Positions 12,001-24,000 of a stretch of 64,000 bases of DNA are shown here, one piece after another (the first letter of the stretch is position 1; the number at the start of each line of letters is the position of its first letter). The stretch is from Branchiostoma floridae (Eukaryota > Chordata > Leptocardii > Amphioxiformes > Branchiostomatidae): NCBI RefSeq assembly GCF_000003815.2, contig NC_049990.1:21018547-21082546 (forward strand), read 5' to 3'. The translations under genes were made by a program, and so were the position numbers. The notes under the pieces are model-generated. The model worked only from the letters and a program-made list of their open reading frames with translations. It had not been told where the DNA came from and did not search any database.

Positions 12001-15000
12001 CTTTGCGGGAGTTTTGTTTTTGTGTGACGTGAAAAATGCGACATTATTTTCGGGGTATATTTTGGAAACCCACGCTAACTCTCAGCACACTTTACGGCTG
12101 CATCGAAACCCAAAATTACGCTAGAGACACCATAAATTCACATATTAACACATGTTTCCACGGAAAGTTCTTTGGATTATGCATTTTTAACTAGGATGGT
12201 GCTACGTAATCGTGGAAAATAGCGTTCTTTTGCGTTTTAAAACGTGAGTCTTTGAAACAAGATGGCGTCGAGCTGGCAGCAAAGTTCCCATGATGCACCG
12301 CTCCAACCAATCAGAGCGCGAGATCGCCGGGGATTCCCCTACATTATACATGCAGTTGTTGTTGTTTGTGTGGTTTCAACCAATCAGAGGTGCGTATTTC
12401 CGACCTGCAGACGCCGCGATTCTGAACCGCGCTGTACAAAAATAAGTATTTCTCGGGAAGAACAGCGAGTCAGATGTTTTATTATGACAGAAAATGCGTT
12501 TTTTTTAGTTTATCTTCGAAAAGCCTGGTGAAACTAAACGCTTTCATGTCTGCTCCCTGGATATAACATTTTAGCCTGAGATTCTCATCACGAAGCCACC
12601 GAAAATATTGTAGAGTGAAGTGCCGATCCAGAAGTAATGAGAAATTGGGAGGGCTCGAGGGGCCATAGCGGTAAATAATTTGTGGCAATTACGCTCATTT
12701 TTCGCCGTGAACATTAAAGTAGCGTGACAAAATTACATGCCGCGGTCGTTTTGGCAGTGTTTAGGTACCGTGCGGTCGCCTTTAGTGGTGGTCGTGGTCG
12801 CGATGGACAGTGGTCGTCATATACAGAAATGTTAATGCTTACGTCTATGGGAAAATTCAAGGGACCGCTTTTCGGCGGTCGTAGTGGACAGTGGGTCGTT
12901 ATGCACAGGTGGTCGGTAGACCAGGTTTGACTGTACCATCAATCTTGTTCCAGTTTGCTTCAATTTTTGTTCCCATTTTATTCCATTTTGTACTTTCTGT
13001 ATACCTCACTGATGGTCCTATAATAAGCTATTGATATTTGATGATTGGTGCCACAGTATTGATTGATATCGACTGAAGTTTCTAATATAATTATTGCTTA
13101 AAGCTGAAGCTTAAATTTTGAATAACCTCAGACAAGAAGACAACAAGGTAAGGTGCCGTTAAACAACACTGACCTTCCTTCCCTCCTAGCGGCACTGACG
13201 TTGGCATTCAGACATTGGGTGAAGTAGTGGAAAATCAGGTTCTGTCGCTCCACGCTCAATCCCAGAATCCTGTTGAGGAAGCGCCCGACCACCCCAGCAT
13301 CCTTGTCCTTCACACTGTTCCCCCCACCCTCCTCTATTACCCCCATCTGTGTTAGGCAGTCCTGGGAACACACGAGTTTGTACATGTTTGGCCACACCAA
13401 ATTTCTTTGTTGCTTCTCAAAAAAATTGGGCCAACAGGTAAAAAAAAATAAAAATGAATTTTTTTAAAGGTTTGGGGTTAAGATAACACATAAAACATCA
13501 GCCTGAGGAGCTAAATGGCACATTTTATACAATGAACCCTTCCTCTGATTTGTTACTAATGTTCTGAATAAAAGGCATTGTTTTTAGACTGAAATTATGA
13601 GTATGTGATTCTGAATGGTAATATTTACAGGTTTGTGATAGCAAAACCTGTATTATTTTTTCTCAGGACTTAATCTTTTTTTCTTGAAAATGAAAAAAAA
13701 AATGGACAGACGAATCCGAGAAGCAACAAATAAAATTGTTGTAGCCTTATGGACAGAACTAACAAAAGATTCAATCATCTAACACCTGAGTCGATTACTA
13801 TATACATGTAATAGAATTTTTGTGAATTTTTTGTTTTATTCTTAGTTGTGAATTTCTAGCGAATTCTGTCAACACATTTTCCAGCCAGGACTGAATTTAG
13901 ATCCGGGTCAACCCAACCTTCCTATCCTGACACCGTTTACACCATGTTCTGCATCACAATCTGTCACTCTACAATATTCAAATAACCACCATCACAAAGA
14001 AACACAAAAAGCAATACCACCATTTTCACAGAGATAAACATTATTGGGAATTAGAGGAAAGTACTAGACTATGCTATTCCAATTCAGATGTAAGACTTAA
14101 CTATACATTTTGCATTTAGTTAAAGTTAAAATATACGGCATAAAGTCAATCTCTGAGGCCAACCTGCATAATGCTGTTCAACTCTCCAAACTGGTACTTT
14201 CCATGAGTCACACTGTCCAGGGACACCCCCGCCACCATCTCGCCATGGCAGATTCCGTAGTACATGTTCCGCAGTGCCGTTCTCCCATACGGGGTGTCGA
14301 AGTTAAACTCGCTCAAGTCAGCGCCAGTTGCAGCACGACGATCGCCTTTAGTTAGAGCACCTGAAGAAAGATGGAGTAGAAACAGAACAAAAGACCTATT
14401 TTAGATTTTGTTTGTGTCACAACAGATTTTAATTTCTTTTGACATGATAACAATGACCCATCACAAATATTACTTCAATCATACCAAGGAATGATATGCT
14501 ATCATTTTTTTCTGTTCATGGTCGTTGTCTAATTGTTAAACAAACAATTCCCAAACTCACTTACTGGCTATCAAATGTGGTGAAGCAACAATAAAATTCT
14601 TCCGATGTAATTAGGTCAAAATGCTATGGAAAAATCACATTTTTGTTTGGATTTTGGCATAAAACTTACCAAGAGACTGTAGCCTTCTTGCCACAGCTGC
14701 AGCAAATCTTCTTTCTCCACCCAGACTTGTGGTGACCAACTTGTACAGAGGACCACTGGAATCATAACACACAAGCATACATGTACATGTACCAAACGTG
14801 TACCAAACAGCCTCTAATTAATGCTCATCTATAACGGTAGAACTAAACTGTATCCATCAAATAGAAACTAGCTACATGTACTGGTAGTACAGAACTGCAA
14901 AACAAAAGTACTACTTTTTCAAAATACTTTTTCAAAGTAGGTAATCTTAGAGATCCTCAAATGTAAGACTTAGTTCATCGGTGACGGTATCCCATCAACC

Positions 15001-18000
15001 TTCCCTCAACCGAGACGGGGGCCGATACCGACTTCCAAGCACCTTTGACCCTTTGCTGACGTCACACTTCCGGTATGGACATGTGACATAGGCTTTGGGT
15101 CATCACAACTTGAAAAGGATAAGAGGACTGGTCGAAAGCTTGTTGGTAAGCACTTTATCTTTGTGTATGGTAAGTTTAAAATTGTAGCAATCTTAGAGAT
15201 GGTTTTGAAAAATCTCTTCATTAACTGCCAGTATATGGCAGTAACCAACATGATTGACAAAGCTACCCTGATTAAAGATTCTCAATGAATAACTAAGAAC
15301 CTACCTGGATTGGTTGGACCTGTGTGATCGTCCCATCTGTTGTACAGCCTTGTCGGCGCTCCACGGCAGCTCTAACGTGATGTGCACGCGCCGTCGTTGG
15401 TTGGCCGCTCGCATGTCCGCGTGTAGAGAGATACCTGGAACAGGGGGGTACCACAACAGAAAATAAATGTTTGACAGTGCATTAAAAGTGAACCAGATCT
15501 CGTATAAAAAGGTTTGTGTTTAACAGTTCTACTTATTTGGCAAATGCCATCTAAAAAGTCCGGGTCAGAATTCTTTACCTAACTGTTAACATAAAAGATA
15601 TGCTTTCTTTTCTCAACCTACACAGGGCTCGAAATTAACATAGTCCCGTAGGCCCGGGGCACCAAAAATTTAGGCCGGGAACACTAGAAAATCACTTTGG
15701 GACCTTTTTTGGGACGATAGAAAAATAATCAACATCAGAATGTAAACCCATCAGTGTTCGAAATACCCGTCTGCAATCTGCAATTTACAGATGGATTTTC
15801 AAGATTACAGAAGAAAAATAAATCAATCTGCAAATTTGCAGAATGAAAAAAATCTCTCTCAAAAGCCCCCCAAATTAGATCCGTGCTCCCCAGGTCTAGT
15901 GTATTACAGCGCATTGTGCGTGGAAATCCTGGCACGTGAACCTCAAAAAACAAAGTGAAAACAATGCCATCTTACTTATAGCTTATAGAGTGGGAGGGCT
16001 GTATACCGCGGTAAGTACACCGAGGGAAGGGCCGGGGAATCCATTTATATACTTATTTCGTTGTATGTTGATATCTGGGACTGCTTATGATTGCACAGTT
16101 TACTTAAGTTAGTAACTCGGATCACTTATACTTTTTGTACTGATATATTTCTTTCGACTTGTAACGGCTAAATCTTGTGGAATTTGCAAGAGTCTGAACA
16201 TCGTGTCCCGCCGGATTTGCATGTGAATTACGGACAGAGTGGGAGGGCGCGCAACCCGTTTTTGACTTGAACTCACTTTGATAGCTCATTTGGCGATTTG
16301 AATTACATATATTTGGTTAACCACTTATATTTTTTGTACTGATATATCTGCTCCACCTTGTAATTTGAGAACTCGTGTGGATTTTGTAAGAGTTACATCG
16401 TGTCCCGCCTGATTTGCATCTGAATTGCGTACAGGATGGGAGGGCACGCAAACTGTTTTTGATCTGAACTCACGATTTTGATTTACGTATCTTGGGTCGA
16501 ATCGTCGGACAACTTTGTGTATTAATTGTCTGCAATTTGCTGTTGGACAGCAGGCACCATCGGACGGTGTGGCGAAACTGTTGGACAATCCTGAGTATTG
16601 TATTCGCTGTTGGACAGCGGGCACCGTCGGACGGTGTGGCGAGATTGTTGGACAATCCTGAGTATTGTATTCGCTGTTGGACAGCGGGCACCGTCGGACG
16701 GTGTGGTGAAACTGTTGGACAATCCTGAGTATTGTATTCGCTGTTGGACAGCGGGCACCGTCGGACGGTGTGGCGAGATTGTTGGACAATCCTGAGTATT
16801 GTATTCGCTGTTGGGCAGCGGGCACCGTCGGACGGTGTGGGGATTGTTGGACAACCTCGAATAGTCGCTGTCGACAAAATGGAATTCCACTGCACATGTA
16901 TACTTCTGGCCCTTTGCTTGTTGCTCAGCAAAGCCGAACCAGGATCACAACCAAACATTAAACATGAGATAAATGAAGGAAATGTCACATGTACTTTCAG
17001 ATCTGACTGTACTTCTAACTGGGCCACGTTTGCCTTCATGATTAAGCACAGTGGGGTGAATGGGACTTATTTCAGCCGCAACAAATTGCTGATGCACAAC
17101 GATAGTACAAAGTTGTCAATGATTCTAATACTGCTCTTAAGTGGAGATGTTGAGGTGAACCCAGGGCCTAGACCACCGAAGTTTTCCTGTGGGAGCTGTA
17201 ACAAGGCTGTACAGAATGCTCAAGCTGTCATTTGTTGTGATGACTGTAATAGATGGTATCACAAAGACTGCATTGGGATATGCTCGGAAGTATACACTGT
17301 ATTAGAAACCCACAAATCATACTCATGGATATGCTGTGACTGCGGCGTACCAAACTTTGCATCAGACATGTTCGACATCACTGACGACAGCTTCCATTCA
17401 GTAAATTCATTTGATACGCTGAACTCCAGCACAAGTTTGCCAGGTGACACACCGACGGCCACATCCACTCCACTTAGATCAAAACAAGGCAAAACTCACA
17501 CTAGAGGTAATGGCCACAAAAAGAACAAGGCTAAACTCCTGCTGGTAAACTGCCAGAGTGTTCGAAACAAAACTGCTGAATTGGCAACTGCCATTGACAC
17601 TTATAAGCCAGACATAATAGCGGGCACAGAATCATGGCTCAATGAAAACATATCAAGCAGTGAAATATTCCCTGACAACTACATAGTGCACCGTAAAGAC
17701 AGACAAACTGGCCCAGGAGGTGGTGTTTTTCAGGCAAACAGGGATGATCTGATTGTCACCCACAGACCAGATCTGGACACAGACTGTGAGATAATCTGGA
17801 CACAAACCCAACTTGCAGGAAAGAAACCGCTTATGATTGGTACATACTACAGACCTCCGTCGGACCAGGGCAATAGTCTGGGTGAGCTTGACAACTCTAT
17901 AAATAAAGTGGGAACTAAGATAAACTCCAACAATGTGATCATTCTTGGAGATTTCAATACCCCCGGTATAAATTGGGATGTCAGCACAACAGACCATGCT

Positions 18001-21000
18001 CAGAACCATACAGGACAGGCACAGAAACTACTGCACTTAGTGGATAACCATGGGCTATTCCAAACAGTTCAGGAACCAACCAGAAATGGTAATCTCTTGG
18101 ACCTAGTCTTAGTTAACAACCCAAACATAATTGAAAAGACCACAGTAGTTCCGGGAATAAGTGACCATGACATGGTTCTAGTGGACGTGAACTTGGCACC
18201 CAAACAGAACAAAAAACCAAAAAGGAAAGTGTATATTCGCACGAAATCTGACGAGCCGGCTATCAAGAATGACCTTGAGGACTATGCAACAAACTTTAAC
18301 ATGAGAACAAAAGACATGTCAGTGACACAGAAATGGGATGACTTCAAAGGCAAAATGAAGCACACAATGAACAAACATATTCCTAGTAAAATGACATCAA
18401 GCAGATACAACCTGCCCTGGTTTAACAGCAACTTAAGAAGGCACTGTCGGAAGAAACAGCGTCTTTACAATAAAGCTAAGAGAACAGGACAAGAGGAAGA
18501 CTGGAATAAATACAAGAAAGTAAAAAAAGGAGTTCAGAAAAGCATAAGAGCAGCACACTCAAAGTACGTGGCAAACATACTGGGAGAAGCTATAACTGAC
18601 AAACCTAAAACATTCTGGTCATACATAAAAGGCCTGAGGAGAGACCTTGTCGGGGTAGCCACTCTAAAGGTGGGGAGCACCATTATTAGTGACAGTGAGA
18701 AAAAAGCAGAGGCACTCAGTTCACAGTTTAAAAGTGTATTCACAGAAGAAGACACCACAGACATGCCATCTCTTGGGCACCCCTGCACCCCTCCTATGGA
18801 ACAAATAGAAATTTCTATTTATGGTGTAGAGAAAATGCTGCAAGGCCTTAATCCATCCAAAGCATCCGGGCCAGACCAAATACCTCCTTGGTTCCTCAAA
18901 ATGACAGCCAGTGAAATCGCACCTGTTTTAACTAACATTTTCCAACAATCGCTTGACACAGGAGAGATTCCTAAAGACTGGAGAGATGCAAATGTATGCG
19001 CCATTTTCAAAAAGGGAGATAGAGCGGTCCCCAGTAACTACAGACCAGTTTCACTTACCTGTATTTCCTGTAAATTACTTGAACACATTATCCATAGCCA
19101 TATAATGAAACACTTAGAAGGCCACAATGTACTAACGGACTACCAGCATGGTTTCAGAGCAAAGCGATCCACAGAAACACAGCTTATTTTAACAGTACAC
19201 GACATAGCTGGGGCACTGAACAACAAAAGACAAGTGGATCTAGCAATTCTTGATTTTACTAAAGCCTTTGACAAAGTCCCACATAGCAGACTGATATCAA
19301 AACTAGAGCATTATGGAATTCAAGGTACCACACTTAATTGGCTAAAGGCTTTCCTAACGAACAGAGAGCAAACTGTAGTGGTAGAAGGGAAGGCCTCAGC
19401 TCCAGTTAAAGTAGCGTCTGGAGTTCCGCAAGGAACTGTCCTGGGACCATTGCTCTTCCTCCTGTACATAAACGACTTGCCAGACCAGCTCGATTCAAGT
19501 GTGAGGTTGTTCGCAGATGACTGCCTGTTATATGTAGAGCTCTCTACAAAGGAAGATTCACTACTTCTTCAGAAAGATCTGAACACCCTGGAAGAGTGGC
19601 AAAGGAAATGGCTTATGCAGTTCAATCCGGATAAATGTTATATCATGCACATAACAAACAAACGAACCCCAAATGTATCCCCCTACCAGTTCTGTGGTCA
19701 GACATTAGCAACCACAAAAACCCACCCATACCTCGGTGTTACATTAACAACTGGACTGAAGTGGGGTGTCCATGTTAACAAAATAACAACCAAGGCTAAA
19801 CAGACACTGGGAGTAATCAAACGCAACTTATGGGCATGCCCAGCCAGGGTAAAATCACTTGCATACAAGTAACTGGTAAGAACAAATCTTGAATATGCTG
19901 CAACAGTATGGGATCCGTATACAAAGAAAGACAAAGATAAACTGGAAAGGGTACAGAACCAAGCTGCCAGATTCTGTACAAACAACTACAGCAGAGATGC
20001 TAGTGTTACCAAAATGAAAACAGATCTGCAGTGGACATTACTTGAAGACAGGAGGAAAATGTCCAGACTTTGTATGATGTACAAAATGACCAATAAACTG
20101 GTGGACGTACCGACTGATAAGTATCTAACACCAGCTCAAAAACGAACTAGAAACAGTCATGCTTTCAAGTACCAGAGTTACCAACCTAGGATTGATGTGT
20201 TCAAAAATTCCTATTTCCCCAGAACTATTGTAGAGTGGAATATGTTATCACCAAGCACAGTAGGGGCGTCTTCTCTGGATAGTTTCAGAGAACACTTGCA
20301 TATAGATGTGCAAAAGTTAGGTGTAATATAACCAGCTGCTGCCGCGCCGCGTGCCTGCGAAGCTGGTGTGTTACGCCGAAGGGCGGTTATACCGGCTATA
20401 TAGATACAGATACAGATACAGATTGCCAGAGAAAAATTTTTGGAAACGTTTTAGACTCTGTAATATGTCATATAATGTTTTTATTAAGAAGTTAACTGGG
20501 GTTACGGGAGCTTGGTTGCAGCTTATTTACTGATGCTCTGCTCGATTCTCCCAAGGAGGTTAAAAAAAGGATGTTCCCAGCTGCGCACCACGTCGTTAAA
20601 GTTCTACACAAACAGTGTACATTTTTACTGTCAGAAGATAATAATTCTCCTTCTGATGGCCCAAAATCACCAGTTAAAAAGTTTTTCTTCCTAACCTCCA
20701 CTTGTTATGTTTGGTTTGTCTCAAATTTCTGGACAAGACACGTTTGAATCTGCATTGATTTTGAGTTTACTGTATACATGTAATTGACAATTAGTTATAT
20801 AGAAATTTTGTACTCTGAGTCTGACTCAACATTATATTTATTGTTGTAATACTTCCTACTTGGGACCATCCATCCTCACTTCGGGACGATTGGAATTTAT
20901 TTTTGGGAACACTTCTGGGACAGTAGGGGAAAAAGTTAATTTCGAGGCCTGCTACATTGTATGTTTGAGTGATTCAAAGCAGTGGCTGTATTTCAAAGGC

Positions 21001-24000
21001 ACTTGACAAGATCTGATCAACAAGCTATAGAATCTATCGTCGGCTTAAAGTATGCATCACTTGAAATAAACAGCACTGTTTCAGATGCAGAAGAGTCCCT
21101 CTCTAGGCCATAGAACTCTTAATTCAATTTACTATTCCACCAATGAGACGCTCCTGTTACAGACCTGTGCTTGCAGCATCAGAGATGATGGCCACCAGTT
21201 TCTTCCCATCCATGAAGCTGGTTTTCTCGCGGATGTTCAGGCTGTCCATGTCGCCCGTCGTGTCCGAGTCCCGGAGCACGTACTGCGGCTGGGACTTCGG
21301 AGTCTTTCTCACGACCCTGCCGCGCCGGCCGGTCATCTCGGCCACACACTGGGGTCCTCCCAGCTGGTCGATGATCTCATCCAGGGGGCTGGGAACAAGT
21401 GTGACTGGGGTGTTATTTTCAAGATGTGTAGAATATATTTCACACCCATTTTCTTGGCTTTACACTACAAAGTGCATTTCATCCTTCATCCACGTTTGAA
21501 GGGTGACGTTAAGCTTTAAGCAACATATGCTGTAAGTATTTAATCTTTGAAAGTTAAACAACTCAATACGCTGATCAATTTAACTTTTAAGTGCAGAATC
21601 TGATGTCTGAAAATGCAACCTGTGCATGGCAAAGCTGTTTTGCACTCTTAGCTATAATGTTTTCTCTTAATAAAGGATGACTGCTTTACCTTTACATGTA
21701 TATATGCACACACTGATCATGAATAGACCCCTTTGAACCAGTCACAAATTGCCTTTGTCATGATCATAGGGTAAATCTTACTCAAAAATGTAATGTCATC
21801 GCGCTCGTCCATCAACAAAGAATACGTTCGCAAAATTGGTCGCCAAACCTGGAAGACAGGGGCACTTCAAACTTTTGTCGTCTGAATATCTCTATACAAT
21901 GTTTCTGGCTATTCATCTTACCGACTTGTGTAAGATACAGACATAAAGGACTTTTTTATACTTCGTAAATGTGGCAAAACTGTCAGAGCGGAGATTGTAA
22001 TGTTAATCAAACACTTGTTTCTTCTGGGTCAGACACTCTTTCCTCACACATATTTTGTTTACGGATGACATTACAGTTTGTTAACAAAATCCCCCCTATG
22101 ACAAAAGCAGTTCGTGTGATTCAAAGCGGACTACTAGTATTATTAATATTAATAATTAAGAATACCAACCTGTTGGGAAGCTCCATCTTGTCAGCGAACC
22201 CCAGCAGCAGATCTTTAGCAGACTTGCACCAGAAGTCCTCCTTCTCCTCCTGCCCCTGGATGTGGGTGGGGAAGTGTTGGTGGACGAACCTCGTGTAGAT
22301 CTCCTTACACAGCGACACGAAACCCAACACCTGTCCGCCATGTTTGGACAGCTCACACTCCAGGCTGGCCTAGGAAATATATCATGTTTTAAACCTTCTC
22401 CCTGCTGCCTATTACTAGTAATTAGCCTCATAATTAGGGATGGGTACCAGTACAGTGTACAAAACATTTTTTCTTGTCAGACTGGTCTGGAAAAAACGGA
22501 CAAAAAATTCTTTTGCAGGCTTTCACATGTTTTGATGCTTATTGGTCCAAGTGAATAAGAAGAGTGAAGTAGAAAAGAGTTGATAGTCATTTTTACCAAG
22601 TTTCTATAGACAAACTTGGTCTAACTTAACAGTCTGAGGCAGTTCCATTCAAGTCTGAGGCATTGTTTACGTGGAGATAGGATACTCCACAAAACAGAGA
22701 TTCGTTCTTAGCGAAATAAACTCCATTGTTTTGAGTATCACCCATTCAAAATTAGACCCAGCTGTGCATATCAAAGGAACAGTAAGAGGGGTGTACAGTA
22801 AAATGAACAAAAAATACTTCTAGTCTAACAGAAGAATACAAGAGATTGACCTGTGGCTATAGTTTAGTTTATATTTTGATGAGTTTCTTTTCCACATTGC
22901 CCCAATCTGTCCCTCAACATAAAGACAGATTGCACTGTACTAGACTAAGTACATAAAAAAGTTAAATATGTACTACACACACAAAAAATACAACAAATCG
23001 AACTAGTCCCTTACCTCTCCTGTTGTCTGTAATCCAATCACTATACAGTACCCCTTCTCTAGTGACTCTTTTGCCTCCTGTACAATTGCTGGCACCTTAG
23101 AAAAACAGAAAAAAAACATCTCTTTACTTTGTGCTTTCAGTTTTTCAAAAGCCCACCCAGCTCAGAGGGCCATCTTGGATCTATGATCCAACCTAGCAAC
23201 CATTATTATATACAAAGAAACTATATATAGTAATAAGAGCTGTTTAAATAATTCAGAATCAGAGCCATATGTGTCTACTGTGTCCACTGAACTTGACGAG
23301 GGCACCTGACATGCAACAAATTCAGAAGAATAAATCAAAAGTATATGAACAACAGAGTGGAGCAATCAGTCTATCAAACACTTCTGTGAAGCTGTGAAGC
23401 AACAGTTCTGTGAAGCAACAGTTTTTTCAATTCATTCACTCATTCTTTCTTTAGTTTTACCAAAGGAGAAAACATTGTCTTTGCTGGTGTGTTCTTTTTC
23501 TTTCTTCCTCCTAGCAGAAAGGGTTTACAGAAAAGGCTGGGCTGTGCACCAGGCCTGGCTACCTGGGATGGCTGTCACGTCAGGCTACTCAGAGACCCCC
23601 ATTCATAGCCACAATTCTTTTTTTCCCTTGCACACACTACTTTGGGGTGAGCCTAACGGTATAGTATTGTACGCAAGTAGCTTGACACAAGGCTAGAGGG
23701 AAAACATTCTGCATTTTTGCAAAAATGTTGCCTTTCTAGTCTTTCCTCCTTTCTTCAGTATTCTTGACGAAGAAGACCCTTTACCTTCATGCCCATACAG
23801 AGCTGCTTGAAGAACCTCTGGTGTGAGGACCAGAAGGTGGACCACATGCGCGGGTTGTTGGTGGCCGTACGCGCCACGGCCGTGGTGAGCGCCTGGCGCA
23901 GCTCGTTCCAGACGTGAGCCGCCATGTCGTAGGTTTTGATCTGCTGCGGCGTAAGGTTCACCTCCACTGTGACAAACTGTCAGGGAAGATATTAATAATA

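Larger units (their letters stand above)
15960..20425 (+). mobile_element. CR1-type non-LTR retrotransposon, nearly full length
   Basis: Consists of 5' tandem monomers (about 15960-16850), one long reading frame (16879-20331, broken by a single stop), and a short 3' region ending in an atacag microsatellite (about 20399-20423). It is inserted plus-strand in SBNO intron 13, antisense to the gene. The 5' boundary is approximate. Confidence 0.85.

Noticed and set aside
12262-12531. Possible small gene starting [14 protein letters not shown]
   Set aside because: Lies inside the TA-flanked TIR element, without domain similarity or supporting splice sites.
16325-17039. Minus-strand ORFs of 120-190 codons near the LINE start
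   Set aside because: Antisense reading of the 67-bp tandem repeats of the CR1 5' region.
17143-17169. Integrated picornavirus-like sequence, because of the NPGP motif
   Set aside because: The motif is followed in frame by a PHD finger, APE endonuclease and CR1 reverse transcriptase, so it belongs to a LINE.
20014-20331. Separate small gene
   Set aside because: Same frame and protein family as the CR1 ORF upstream; it is the C-terminal part after the stop.
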